A DNA stretch of 32,411 nt from SAR324 cluster bacterium (GTDB taxonomy: Bacteria > SAR324 > NAC60-12). The notes under the pieces are model-generated. The model was given only the letters and a program-made list of their open reading frames with translations. It was not told where the DNA came from and ran no database searches. This document shows, piece by piece, positions 24,340 to 31,811 of this stretch (positions within the stretch are counted from its first letter, which is position 1; each line of letters opens with the position of its first letter). The DNA lies in contig JANQHV010000364.1 in assembly GCA_028282505.1 (NCBI GenBank), forward strand, positions 1-32,411, read 5' to 3'. The position numbers and the translations under genes were made by a program.

Positions 24340-24867
24340 ATGAATTCACTGGTTCAACAAATGCAAGAAATGGTAACCAATCCTCTATTGGTTAAAAAAA
24401 GTAATGATACCTCTCATATTTCCAGAGAAACGATGAACTCACTTCTCCAAGAAGAATTGCAAATCCAGAATCTTACTTCTGTTATGGCAGTATGTGGTGT
24501 GGGGGATCCAGGTCCAGATCCGACTGATGATCCTGATCCAGAAGTATCCAGCTCAGGAAGCAAAACTCCTCAGATTTCCAAAGAAGCGATGAACTCATTT
24601 CCCCAAGAGGAATTACCGAGCCAAGATCTCACTTCTATTATGGCGATATGTGGCATGGGAGATCCAGGCCCAGATCCGACTGATGATCCTGATCCAGAAG
24701 TATCCAGCTTGGGAAGCAAAACTCCTTACATTTCCAAGGAAGCGATGAACTCATTTCTCCAAGGGGGATTACCGATCCAAGATCTCACTTCTATTATGGC
24801 GATATGTGCTATGGGGGATCCAGGTCCAGATCCGACTGATGATCCCAATCCCGAAGTATCTAGCTAA
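24340..24867 (+). CDS. Candidate RiPP precursor 1, three core-like units
   Basis: A 175-residue peptide. The start MNSLVQQMQEMV is shared by all three tandem genes and preceded by AAAGGA 6 bases upstream. After a short N-terminal leader, a 52-residue (156-bp) unit occurs three times (ends at residues 71, 123 and 175). Each unit holds an inner leader-like part (ISKEAMNSFLQ-EL-QDLTS), then MAVCGVGDPGPDPTDDPDPEVSS or a close variant: MAICGMGDP, MAICAMGDP. One invariant Cys per unit is followed by a variable two to three residues, then an Asp/Pro-rich acidic tail. There is no signal peptide, membrane helix or enzyme fold. The precursor role is inferred from neighbouring YcaO, TfuA and borosin-type genes; a structural or ion-binding repeat protein is the alternative. 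Confidence 0.85.
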   Translation: MNSLVQQMQEMVTNPLLVKKSNDTSHISRETMNSLLQEELQIQNLTSVMAVCGVGDPGPDPTDDPDPEVSSSGSKTPQISKEAMNSFPQEELPSQDLTSIMAICGMGDPGPDPTDDPDPEVSSLGSKTPYISKEAMNSFLQGGLPIQDLTSIMAICAMGDPGPDPTDDPNPEVSS

Positions 24868-24935
24868 GAAAATTAGATTATCTAGAGTAGCGCAAAGTTC
24901 AATAGCGCTATTATTGGGCAAAAAGAAGGTTTGTG

Positions 24936-24999
24936 CCAGCCTAAGTGTTCAGACATATGAGACCTATTTGACTGAAATTTTGAATGGAAAGGAACGAAA
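24936..24999 (+). promoter_or_regulatory. Conserved 64-bp upstream block, copy 2
   Basis: It matches copy 1 (24276-24339) with only a few differences and ends at the ATG of precursor 2. Its open frame reads VQTYETYLTEILNGKERK and stops in an ATGA overlap. A related frame continues upstream into the tail of precursor 1 in another phase. Confidence 0.6.
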
Positions 25000-25632
25000 A
25001 TGAATTCACTAGTTCAACAGATGCAAGAAATGGTAGCCAATCCTCTATTGGCTCAAGAGAGTAGCAACAACTCTCATGTTTCCAGAGAAGTGATGAACTC
25101 CCTTCTGCAAGCAGAATTGCAGATCCAAGATCTCACTTCTGTTTTAGGAACATGTTGTGGGGGAGACCCAGGACCAGATCCAACTGATGATCCCAATCCG
25201 GAAGTGTCCAGCTTGGAATTGAATATGCAAGATCTTACTTCTGTTATGGCAGTATGTGCGGCGGGAGACCCAGGACCAGATCCAACTGATGATCCCAATC
25301 CGGAAGTGTCTAGCTTGGAATTGAATATGCAAGATCTCACTTCTGTTATAGCAGTATGTGGTGGAACTGATCCGGGACCAGATCCGACTGATGATCCTGA
25401 TCCAGAAGTATCCAGCTTGGAATTGAATATGCAAGATCTCACTTCTGTTATGGCGGTGTGTGCTGGAGGAGATCCAGGACCGGATCCGGTTGATGATCCT
25501 GATCCAGAAGTATCCAGCTTGGAATTGAATATGCAAGATCTCACTTCTGTTATGGCGGTATGTGGTGGAGCTGATCCGGGACCAGATCCGGCTGATGATC
25601 CTGATCCAGAAGTATCCAGCTTGGCAAACTAG
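25000..25632 (+). CDS. Candidate RiPP precursor 2, five core-like units of 34 residues
   Basis: A 210-residue peptide. The leader (residues 1-37) matches precursors 1 and 3 (MNSLVQQMQEMV, NPLLAQE, MNSLLQ). Five 34-residue units follow with an exact 102-bp period: 25111-25212, 25213-25314, 25315-25416, 25417-25518, 25519-25620, then LAN and stop. Units 2-5 begin LELNMQDLTSV, a shortened version of the 52-residue spacer of precursor 1. The Cys-containing stretch varies: LGTCCGG, MAVCAAG, IAVCGGT, MAVCAGG, MAVCGGA. The tail DPGPDPxDDPxPEVSS is almost fixed. The exact period and near-identical DNA point to recent tandem duplication. No export signal is seen, so leader cleavage and export would need other genes. 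Confidence 0.87.
   Translation: MNSLVQQMQEMVANPLLAQESSNNSHVSREVMNSLLQAELQIQDLTSVLGTCCGGDPGPDPTDDPNPEVSSLELNMQDLTSVMAVCAAGDPGPDPTDDPNPEVSSLELNMQDLTSVIAVCGGTDPGPDPTDDPDPEVSSLELNMQDLTSVMAVCAGGDPGPDPVDDPDPEVSSLELNMQDLTSVMAVCGGADPGPDPADDPDPEVSSLAN
25111..25620 (+). repeat. Five in-frame 102-bp tandem repeats
   Basis: Exact period of 102 bp (34 codons), five units, in precursor 2. Differences cluster at the codons around the Cys (second or third residue after it) and at T/A/V in PDPxDDP. The remainder differs mainly by silent changes. Confidence 0.9.
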
Positions 25633-25682
25633 ATTATCTGGAGTGGCGCAGGTTCTATTATTGAACGAAGAGAAGATCTGCG

Positions 25683-25746
25683 CCAACACAAACCTTCAGG
25701 AATATGAGACTTATTTGTTTGAAATTTTAAATGGAAAGGCAAGAAC
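25683..25746 (+). promoter_or_regulatory. Conserved 64-bp upstream block, copy 3 (more diverged)
   Basis: It is aligned end to end with copies 1 and 2 and ends at the ATG of precursor 3. Its frame reads LQEYETYLFEILNGKART and also stops in an ATGA overlap. The ribosome binding site is AAAGGCAAGAAC, weaker than in the other two. Confidence 0.55.
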
Positions 25747-26136
25747 ATGAATTCATTGGTTCAACAAATGCGGGAAATGATAGCCAATCCTGTCTTGGTT
25801 CAAAAAAGTAGCGGCACCCCTCACATTTCCAAAGAAGAGATGAACTCATTTCTCCAAGAGGAATTGAAGACTCAAGATCTCACTTCTGTCATGGCAATAT
25901 GTGGTGGATTCGATCCAGGTCCAGATCCGGCTGATGACCCCAATCCGGAAGTGTTCAACCTGCAAACCCAAACCCCTCACATTTCCAGAGATGCAATGAA
26001 TTCTCTTCTCCAAGGGGAATTGAAGACCCAAGATCTCACTTCTGTTATGGCAGTATGTGGTGGACTCGATCCAGGTCCAGATCCGGCTGATGATCCCAAT
26101 CCAGAAGTATCCAGCTTAGAAAACTACATCATTTAG
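25747..26136 (+). CDS. Candidate RiPP precursor 3, two core-like units
   Basis: A 129-residue peptide with the shared start (MNSLVQQMREMIANPVL). It carries two 52-residue-type units. The first unit ends MAICGGFDPGPDPADDPNPEVFN, where the usual last two residues SS are FN. The second ends MAVCGGLDPGPDPADDPNPEVSS, followed by LENYII. Unit 1 and unit 2 have the variable residue after CGG as bulky Phe and Leu, unlike the small residues in precursor 2. It is the last gene of the plus-strand run; a stem-loop at 26150-26189 follows. Like its two neighbours it is probably a modification substrate, with function inferred from context. Confidence 0.85.
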   Translation: MNSLVQQMREMIANPVLVQKSSGTPHISKEEMNSFLQEELKTQDLTSVMAICGGFDPGPDPADDPNPEVFNLQTQTPHISRDAMNSLLQGELKTQDLTSVMAVCGGLDPGPDPADDPNPEVSSLENYII

Positions 26137-26149
26137 AGTGGAGTAGAGT

Positions 26150-26189
26150 CCAGGGGATAGAAATAATGGAATTGAATGATATCCCCTGG
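26150..26189. terminator. Stem-loop between precursor 3 and the convergent operon
   Basis: A perfect 10-bp stem (CCAGGGGATA / TATCCCCTGG) with a 20-base loop, starting 14 bases past the precursor 3 stop. No long T-run follows. It is likely to end or protect the precursor mRNA and may serve both converging transcripts. Confidence 0.5.
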
Positions 26190-26357
26190 TTTGATGGCCT
26201 CTTCAACCGAAAGCTTTCTTGGATATGTCAAAGCGGATTCGTAGTCTTTGAGAATGTGATTTTTCTAGATACGAATTGTTGTCATTAGTGTTTATTTATC
26301 GAATTTGTTGGTTTGTATTCTTTTGAAGGCTTCCGAGGGATCGGGAGGGATGTAATT

Positions 26358-27494
26358 TTATAACTTTCCTTGAAAAGGTAAGCTCGGAACCGAGAACGCT
26401 AAAGCTCCCAGCGCAAAATGAACAATAGTTGCTCCCAGCAAGTTTTTATGGCGTAGGTAGACCAGTCCAAAAAAAACACCGGATATCAGGCTGGCCAATA
26501 CGAGTTCTGGTCCATAAAGCAAATGAGACAAACCAAATAGAGTGGCAGTGATGAATACGGAGCGCAAGCCACGCTGATCATTGAAAAATCGTTGAAATGC
26601 CGTTTGAAACACTCCGCGGGCCACGAACTCCTGACCATAGCTGTGAAAAAAATAGAGAGGGCTCTTCCAGTCAAGGCCTTTGATGAAATCATACAAGGTT
26701 AGTGATTCTAATGGCAGATAACCCATTTTACTTAAGGTTAAGATACCCTGCAATACAACACCAATCAGCACTAAACTGATCAATATTCCCTCAATCACCG
26801 ACCTTTTCCAATTGACCAAAGTCACTCCGAACGCTGACCAGGGCTCCCCGCTTTTGGCAACAAAATAAATAAAGGGTCCCACCAGGATGATCAAAAACAG
26901 CCAGGTAAAGCTGAGAGAAAAGACGTTGACATGCTGAAAATAGCTATACATCAAGCTGGTTATAACCTGAGTGATTGCGAAAGTGACCAGGATGATCACA
27001 AAGAAATGCTCAAAATAGTTCTTATCTTTGAGCAGATTGATTTCCTTTTCCATGGTCACTGCATAGTTTGAAGCAGCATGTTTGAGACGCACGGAGTTAA
27101 TCATCGCAATATTTCGGTAAAGTTTGTTCAATAATTCTTTGCTGTCAGGATGCTCCAATACGGCTTTTTTCGTCAAAACAAACAATTCGGTATCAACCTT
27201 TGCCCGGATTGTTGCTGAACGGGGGGAACCATCTAAAAAAGCCTGGTCTCCAAAATAGGTATTGCCAGACATTTCATCCACCACTAAATGATCTGTTCCA
27301 GTAAATTTTAGAACTTCAACCACTCCTGATTTGAGTAAATAAATATCCTCATCCATGGCTCCTTCTTCCAGGATGGATTCACCTGATCGATAAACACGGT
27401 ACTCAAGAACCTCTTGCAGGCTATTTAATTCTGTTTCACTAAACTCGCCGAAAAGTTCGGATCGAAGTACAGGAGGATTAGATGCTGACGTCAT
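26358..27494 (-). CDS. Cyclic-nucleotide-binding domain fused to CPBP (CAAX protease-like) membrane protein
   Basis: A 378-residue protein from the ATG at 27494; an in-frame TTG extension would overlap the upstream carrier protein. Residues about 14-140 form a CNB (cAMP/cGMP-type) domain: LFGEFSETELNSLQEVLE, GESILEEGAMDEDIYLLKSG, GNTYFGDQAFLDGSPRSATIRA. From about residue 160 there are several membrane helices, including a CPBP domain. Motif 1 reads YGQEFVARG where EExxxR is usual, motif 2 is FGLSHLL (FxxxH), and motif 3 is HFALG where HxxxN is usual. The first catalytic Glu and the Asn are thus changed, so proteolytic activity is doubtful. CPBP proteins in peptide clusters can act in leader removal or immunity. 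It is the last gene of the minus-strand run. Confidence 0.8.
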   Translation of the reverse strand: MTSASNPPVLRSELFGEFSETELNSLQEVLEYRVYRSGESILEEGAMDEDIYLLKSGVVEVLKFTGTDHLVVDEMSGNTYFGDQAFLDGSPRSATIRAKVDTELFVLTKKAVLEHPDSKELLNKLYRNIAMINSVRLKHAASNYAVTMEKEINLLKDKNYFEHFFVIILVTFAITQVITSLMYSYFQHVNVFSLSFTWLFLIILVGPFIYFVAKSGEPWSAFGVTLVNWKRSVIEGILISLVLIGVVLQGILTLSKMGYLPLESLTLYDFIKGLDWKSPLYFFHSYGQEFVARGVFQTAFQRFFNDQRGLRSVFITATLFGLSHLLYGPELVLASLISGVFFGLVYLRHKNLLGATIVHFALGALAFSVPSLPFQGKL

Positions 27495-27531
27495 AAATAC
27501 TCTTTTTCCGGAGATGAGTCTTGGAGAGGTA

Positions 27532-27804
27532 TCAACAATTTTGATTCTCAATTGCTAAATGATTCACTAGTGTTTCAAGGGTAGGATAATCTAAAAGGAG
27601 AGTCGGATCCAGGTCATAGCCCAGCCACTCTCCCAAATCTCCTGTGAGGATCACTGCTGTGGAAGAATCCAGTCCAAAATCCGTAAAAGGGGCCTGAACA
27701 TCGATTTCATCTTTATTGAGATCCAACTCATCTACCAGATAAGTAATGATCCATTCTTGAATTTGTGATGCTGTGACAGTTCTGATAGAATTTTGATTAT
27801 TCAT
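27532..27804 (-). CDS. Acyl/peptidyl carrier protein
   Basis: A 90-residue carrier protein with the phosphopantetheine attachment site in FGLDSSTAVIL (Ser of DSS). The acidic helix pattern and the end (LLLDYPTLETLVNHLA) resemble carrier domains of polyketide and peptide synthetases more than the DSL-type fatty-acid ACP. Weak ribosome binding site. It lies 22 bp after the methyltransferase gene and 37 bp before the CNB-CPBP gene, all on the minus strand. No synthase or thioesterase lies beside it, so its acyl load and partner are unknown. It may carry an acyl chain for the methyltransferase in the same run. Confidence 0.85.
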   Translation of the reverse strand: MNNQNSIRTVTASQIQEWIITYLVDELDLNKDEIDVQAPFTDFGLDSSTAVILTGDLGEWLGYDLDPTLLLDYPTLETLVNHLAIENQNC

Positions 27805-27826
27805 CTTTTATTAATTCACTATGTGG

Positions 27827-28738
27827 TCAATGCTTGTTAAACCGGGGAGCATCAATCCGTTTTAAAGAGATACGTGATAGGTTCAGGTTTCCTGAATGAA
27901 AACCTATCATGGCAATTCCAAAATATTTTTCGTAAGCAGCAACCTGCTTTTCTCCCACGAGTTGAATTGCTTCTGCACGATTTGCCCTTAAATTTTTCAA
28001 CCAGGCCCGCAAAGTGCGTACGTAGTATTCTCTATCATTGCGTAGAATGTCAATCTCAAAAATTCTTTCAGCCGCTTGAACAATTTCTGCTAGCCGTGGT
28101 AGAGCAGAATCTGGGAAAATCTCTTGAGACAGAAATGAATTCACATCTTCCTCACCGGCATTTTCGTAAATAATTGTTTGGAGTGAAATTCGACCACCCG
28201 GCTTGAGCCATTCATGACATCGATTAAAAAAATTTCGATAGGCATCCACTTTCTCTGCTGAAGATAGTTTCGTATTGGCAAAATGCTCAAAGGCTCCAAT
28301 CGAAATGATTGCGTCATACGGGATTTCAGGTTGATGTTCCGCCCATCCTTCCAACCTCACATCAATTTGAGGATGATTCCAAGTGGCAATCCAGTCTTGC
28401 TGAGCCTGGCTTAGAGTGAGTCCCACTGCCTGTTTCACGTGGTATTGATTTACCAAACGTTTCAGAATTGATCCCCAACCACAACCAATGTCTAACACAT
28501 GCTGTGCTTCCTGAGCGCCTGCTTGTGTGATGTGATAGTCCAGTTTCTTGATTTGCGCCTCCTCAAGCGTCTCTGCATCTTCCCATAGTGCACAGGAATA
28601 GCTACACGTTGTGTCTAACCACAGTTGATAAAATTCATTACTGAGATCATAATGATACTGAATGGCTTGGGCTGATGCTCCCTGATAATGCAGTTTGTTT
28701 GGTTTGTTTGCTATTTTATTTTCTTTTGCTGTTTCCAC
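27827..28738 (-). CDS. Cyclopropane-fatty-acid-synthase-like SAM methyltransferase
   Basis: About 303 residues from a GTG at 28738, which has CAGGGT just upstream; a TTG at 28765 gives a 312-residue version. The SAM site is VLDIGCGWGSILKRL. The CFAS/MmaA-family start is AIQYHYDLSNEFYQLWLD and TCSYSCALWED. IISIGAFEHFA holds the family's post-II motif with an acidic residue. The enzymes add a methylene or methyl group to lipid-bound acyl chains; some relatives act on carrier-bound substrates. The next gene downstream encodes a carrier protein (22 bp away), and MMPL lies upstream. Length is shorter than E. coli Cfa (382 aa), which has an extra N-terminal domain. Substrate not known. Confidence 0.85.
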   Translation of the reverse strand: METAKENKIANKPNKLHYQGASAQAIQYHYDLSNEFYQLWLDTTCSYSCALWEDAETLEEAQIKKLDYHITQAGAQEAQHVLDIGCGWGSILKRLVNQYHVKQAVGLTLSQAQQDWIATWNHPQIDVRLEGWAEHQPEIPYDAIISIGAFEHFANTKLSSAEKVDAYRNFFNRCHEWLKPGGRISLQTIIYENAGEEDVNSFLSQEIFPDSALPRLAEIVQAAERIFEIDILRNDREYYVRTLRAWLKNLRANRAEAIQLVGEKQVAAYEKYFGIAMIGFHSGNLNLSRISLKRIDAPRFNKH

Positions 28739-28789
28739 TTTAGACCCTGAAAAAATTAATGACAAAGAAGAAAAGGGGATAACTCCATA

Positions 28790-31099
28790 TCAGTCCTTAT
28801 CCAGAAGATAAAGGAAGGCAGGAAGAATCACAAGATCGGCGAAGAGAGCAACTCCCATGATAATGGAAGAAAACAAACCAATATAAATCACAGGCTTCAA
28901 TTCTCCAAGTGCAAGCACACTGAAACCACAAATCAAAATCATGGATGTGAAGATCAATGCTCTTCCGACCTCTGAAATTGCATTGGAAACGCTCTCCCAA
29001 ACATTTTTTCGATTCTGACGATTGTGAATATAGCGGTTCATGAAATGGATGGTGTCATCCACCGCAATACCCATCGTCATGGCACCAACAATCATGGTTC
29101 CCATATCCAGTTTAATATCCAATAAATACATCACTCCTCCTGCAAACAGAATGGGTACAATACTAGGAATCAGAGATAAGGTTCCATATTTGAAAGAACG
29201 GAAAAGAACAAAAAAGCTCAGGCCGATGATAAACAAAGCGAGACTGAAAGATTGGATGATGCCCTCACGGATGTAAGTGTCTTGGGCATTGAACATCGCC
29301 AGAGAACCGGCTATCTCAACCTTCAGATCCGGAAAATCCTGCCTCAATTTTTCCTTAATCTGTATCAGGGTTTGGTTGGTTTTGTTAGCCGAAACATTTT
29401 GGAATTTGAGGGACAGACGAGCATAACGACCTTCTGCCGATTTAATATCGGTCAAATCTTCTTCCGGTCCACTGAGTTCATAGAGCAATAAATACTGGGC
29501 AACCAGTTCACGAGTTTCCGGAATGGTATAAAAAGCAGGATCATCGTTGTGCATGGCCTGATTCATTTTCCGGATATAGTTAACTAGAGAATTGGCTGTA
29601 CCACTGCCTTCCAAACCTTCTAGGTAAGTTTGAAAGCGTAACAGTTCATTGAGAAATTCCGGTTCCTTGACGCCATCCTCCTTTCCTGAATCAATCATAA
29701 AATCCATGTTGTCCGCTCCTTTGTAAGTGGTATTGAAATACCGAAAATCCTGAAGAAGCGGATTGCTCTCCTTGAAGTAATGGGTGAAGTTGGAATCAAC
29801 TGACAATTGACTGACTAAAACCATACTCAGGAGAGAGAATACCAAACCAAAAGTGGCAATAATCTTTTTGTATTTAAAAAGGACAGTTGGCAAAAAACGA
29901 GTGAAACGCGCCACCCATCCCTGATCCACAGATTGTCTGGTTTTCTCAGGAAGTTTTTTTGTGTAACTGAGAAGAGCAGGAAGGGTGGTGACTGAAAGTA
30001 AAAAAGCAGTGGTCGCTCCAAGAGCTCCCAAAATTCCTAATTCCCGTATCGGAGTCAGTTTGGTCACAGATAAGGCAATAAAACCAACACTGGTGGTAAA
30101 GGAGGTGAAAAAACAAGGTTGCCACAAGGAATATGTTGCCTTTTCGGCTGCGGTTTTGGGGTCTAACCCTTTTGCACGAAAATGGTAAAACTCCACCATC
30201 ATGTGCACGGAATCTCCTACCCCCAGAATAATAAGAATACCGGGAAGTGCCGTATTGATGGAATTGAAGGGCCAGGTGAGTAACCCCTGAATGCCTATGA
30301 CAAGGGAGATGGACCCGATAATGACAACAAATGGGAAGATAATGCCACTGATGGTTCTAAAGGAAAGATACATAAAAACCAGTAGAATCAGGAACATCAG
30401 GGGATAAATACGTTTCTGATCATTTTGATTCGCATGAAAAAACAGATTATCTACAGGAGCACTGCCATAGACACGCAACTTATAGCCTTGGTCCTCAAAA
30501 CGTTCTTTTGCGAGAAAAATATTGAAGTCCTCCATTAATTTGAGTTTATGCTGGTTTTCCCCCTTGAAGTATTGGGTCCGGGCTATCACAACGGTGTGCT
30601 GTAAATCTTCAGTGATGATGTTACCTAACGCTAATTTTTCACCTTTCATGATTTGAGCCATCCGTTCCATGTTTTCTGGACTTTCATCCAGCTCTTCCAT
30701 GTCCTCTATCAAATCATCGGTGGCCTGGGTGTCATCTTTGGAATGGATATACTGATACTTGGTCAAAGAAGCCACTTTGGTCACAGTTTCATGGTCCTCC
30801 ATAAACTCTGTGACCTTGGCAATCAAACGTAATGTGTCACCATTAAAGACGTTCTTATCACCCGGTCGTGCTTGAACCCCAACGAACATGTAATCATTGT
30901 CACCAAATCGCTCGATGATGTTATCAAAATTGATCAGATTGGGGTCACCTTCGATAAAAAACTGTTCACTCGAATTATCGAAGTAGAGGTTTTTCATGGG
31001 GTAAAACGATAACCCTACCAAAAGCACGGTCAATCCAATCACCAATAGGCGTTGTTGAATCACAAATTGGGACCATTTTTCAATGAAGGGCTGGAACAT
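28790..31099 (-). CDS. MMPL/RND-superfamily exporter
   Basis: About 769 residues from the ATG at 31099 (AGAAGAAAG precedes it; an upstream TTG adds 5 residues). The two-half RND plan is visible. There is one membrane helix near residue 20 (LLVIGLTVLLVGLSFYP), a large periplasmic loop with NSSEQFFIEGDPNL, and helices with ILGVGDSVHMMVEFYHFRAKG. The halves repeat with a second periplasmic loop and AMTMGIAVDDTIHFMNRYIHN, the MMPL signature. It resembles HpnN/MmpL-type lipid transporters more than drug-efflux AcrB (no OEP-channel partner). It is likely to move a lipid or lipopeptide from the inner membrane using the proton gradient. It heads the minus-strand run with methyltransferase, carrier protein and CNB-CPBP protein. 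Confidence 0.9.
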   Translation of the reverse strand: MFQPFIEKWSQFVIQQRLLVIGLTVLLVGLSFYPMKNLYFDNSSEQFFIEGDPNLINFDNIIERFGDNDYMFVGVQARPGDKNVFNGDTLRLIAKVTEFMEDHETVTKVASLTKYQYIHSKDDTQATDDLIEDMEELDESPENMERMAQIMKGEKLALGNIITEDLQHTVVIARTQYFKGENQHKLKLMEDFNIFLAKERFEDQGYKLRVYGSAPVDNLFFHANQNDQKRIYPLMFLILLVFMYLSFRTISGIIFPFVVIIGSISLVIGIQGLLTWPFNSINTALPGILIILGVGDSVHMMVEFYHFRAKGLDPKTAAEKATYSLWQPCFFTSFTTSVGFIALSVTKLTPIRELGILGALGATTAFLLSVTTLPALLSYTKKLPEKTRQSVDQGWVARFTRFLPTVLFKYKKIIATFGLVFSLLSMVLVSQLSVDSNFTHYFKESNPLLQDFRYFNTTYKGADNMDFMIDSGKEDGVKEPEFLNELLRFQTYLEGLEGSGTANSLVNYIRKMNQAMHNDDPAFYTIPETRELVAQYLLLYELSGPEEDLTDIKSAEGRYARLSLKFQNVSANKTNQTLIQIKEKLRQDFPDLKVEIAGSLAMFNAQDTYIREGIIQSFSLALFIIGLSFFVLFRSFKYGTLSLIPSIVPILFAGGVMYLLDIKLDMGTMIVGAMTMGIAVDDTIHFMNRYIHNRQNRKNVWESVSNAISEVGRALIFTSMILICGFSVLALGELKPVIYIGLFSSIIMGVALFADLVILPAFLYLLDKD

Positions 31100-31527
31100 C
31101 TTTCTTCTATTCAATATGAAATTCTGGTTGATGTCTGAGAATCCAATATATTGTTGGAGACTGTTCTAGTGACTTAAATACTTATGCGACTTCGTAAGTG
31201 CTATCTCTGAAGTTACCAATAAGAACTAAACAAGGGCACCCAGTCCTTACTAACTCAAATTAAATTCTATTTCGTTCAGCAGTTCTAGTGCGTGGATGTA
31301 CTAGAACATGACATTGTCACACACTGTCTCCTGTCTCATTCCGAGTGGATACGAGGATTCTTAAAGTGTGTAAAGATCTCTCACGTTTGTTCGAGTGGGT
31401 GGTTTGAATAATAATTTCTTTTTTTTGCAGAATAGAGTTATTTCTTCAGATTGTCCAGGTTTTCGGGAAAATTCATGATGCTCTTTCCATTTTACCTCTC
31501 TCCGGTTGCCTCTCTCTTAGAGCCTGT
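31100..31527. other. Upstream region of the exporter operon with repeated GTTCTAGT sites
   Basis: No gene is seen in these ~430 bases. GTTCTAGT occurs at 31163-31170 and 31282-31289; the latter pairs with ACTAGAAC at 31300-31307 across 10 bases. A palindrome TGACATTGTCA lies at 31309-31319. Its position before the minus-strand run suggests operators. Confidence 0.45.
31282..31319. promoter_or_regulatory. Candidate operator: inverted repeat GTTCTAGT-N10-ACTAGAAC plus TGACATTGTCA
   Basis: A perfect 8-bp inverted repeat with a 10-base spacer, followed two bases later by a perfect 5-1-5 palindrome. The half-site GTTCTAGT recurs at 31163, nearer to the exporter start. Such spacing suits dimeric regulators; the regulator is not in the window. 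Confidence 0.4.
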
Positions 31528-31530
31528 TTG
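31519..31530 (+). repeat. Short match to the MITE-like terminus
   Basis: AGAGCCTGTTTG matches the first 12 bases of the 17-bp terminus with one mismatch. It abuts the transposase fragment. Confidence 0.3.
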
Positions 31531-31797
31531 ATTGACCCCTTTCAACAAAATTTAGGGGAAGTCGCATCAGAGAAATTACTCGACCACCGGTTGAACGTTT
31601 GCAAAAATCCATTTCTCGTCGCGGAGCTTGAGGATAAAAAGGAAGAAATACTGCAAGTGACCGAGAAAAAATTGGAACTGATCGTGAAAAGAGTCAGCAG
31701 GCAAAGGGAACCACTAAGAGGTGAAAAAGAAATATCCTTGCAGGTTGGGGAGATTCAGAAGCTAGTGAGTTGTGGCCGTACCGTTCTTGCTATTTAA
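31528..31797 (+). pseudogene. Fragment of an IS1634-type transposase
   Basis: An 89-codon open frame without an ATG start or ribosome binding site. Residues about 18-75 (LDHRLNVCKNPFLVAELEDK, ILQVTEKKLELIVKRV, EPLRGEKEISLQVGEIQK) resemble the middle part of IS1634-family transposases (pattern xRLxVCxNPxLxxxRxxKRExLLxATExxL...PLxGxxxIxLxVGxVxxRxK). The remainder of the transposase, including the DDE regions, is missing on both sides, and the last residues do not fit. It is a remnant, not a working gene. Confidence 0.6.
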
Positions 31798-31811
31798 TAT
31801 TATCGGTCACT

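Noticed and set aside
24901-24912. Perfect 12-bp palindrome AATAGCGCTATT after precursor 1 as a terminator
   Set aside because: There is no loop and no T-run, so it cannot form a stable terminator hairpin; it may be chance within a duplicated spacer.
25000-25632. CRISPR array, suggested by the 102-bp regular period
   Set aside because: Repeats are contiguous without unique spacers and keep one open reading frame, so this is a coding tandem repeat.
25074-25689. Long open frames on the minus strand across precursor 2 with their own repeats
   Set aside because: They mirror the repetitive plus-strand gene; the repeat period forces all frames open, and no ribosome binding site precedes them.
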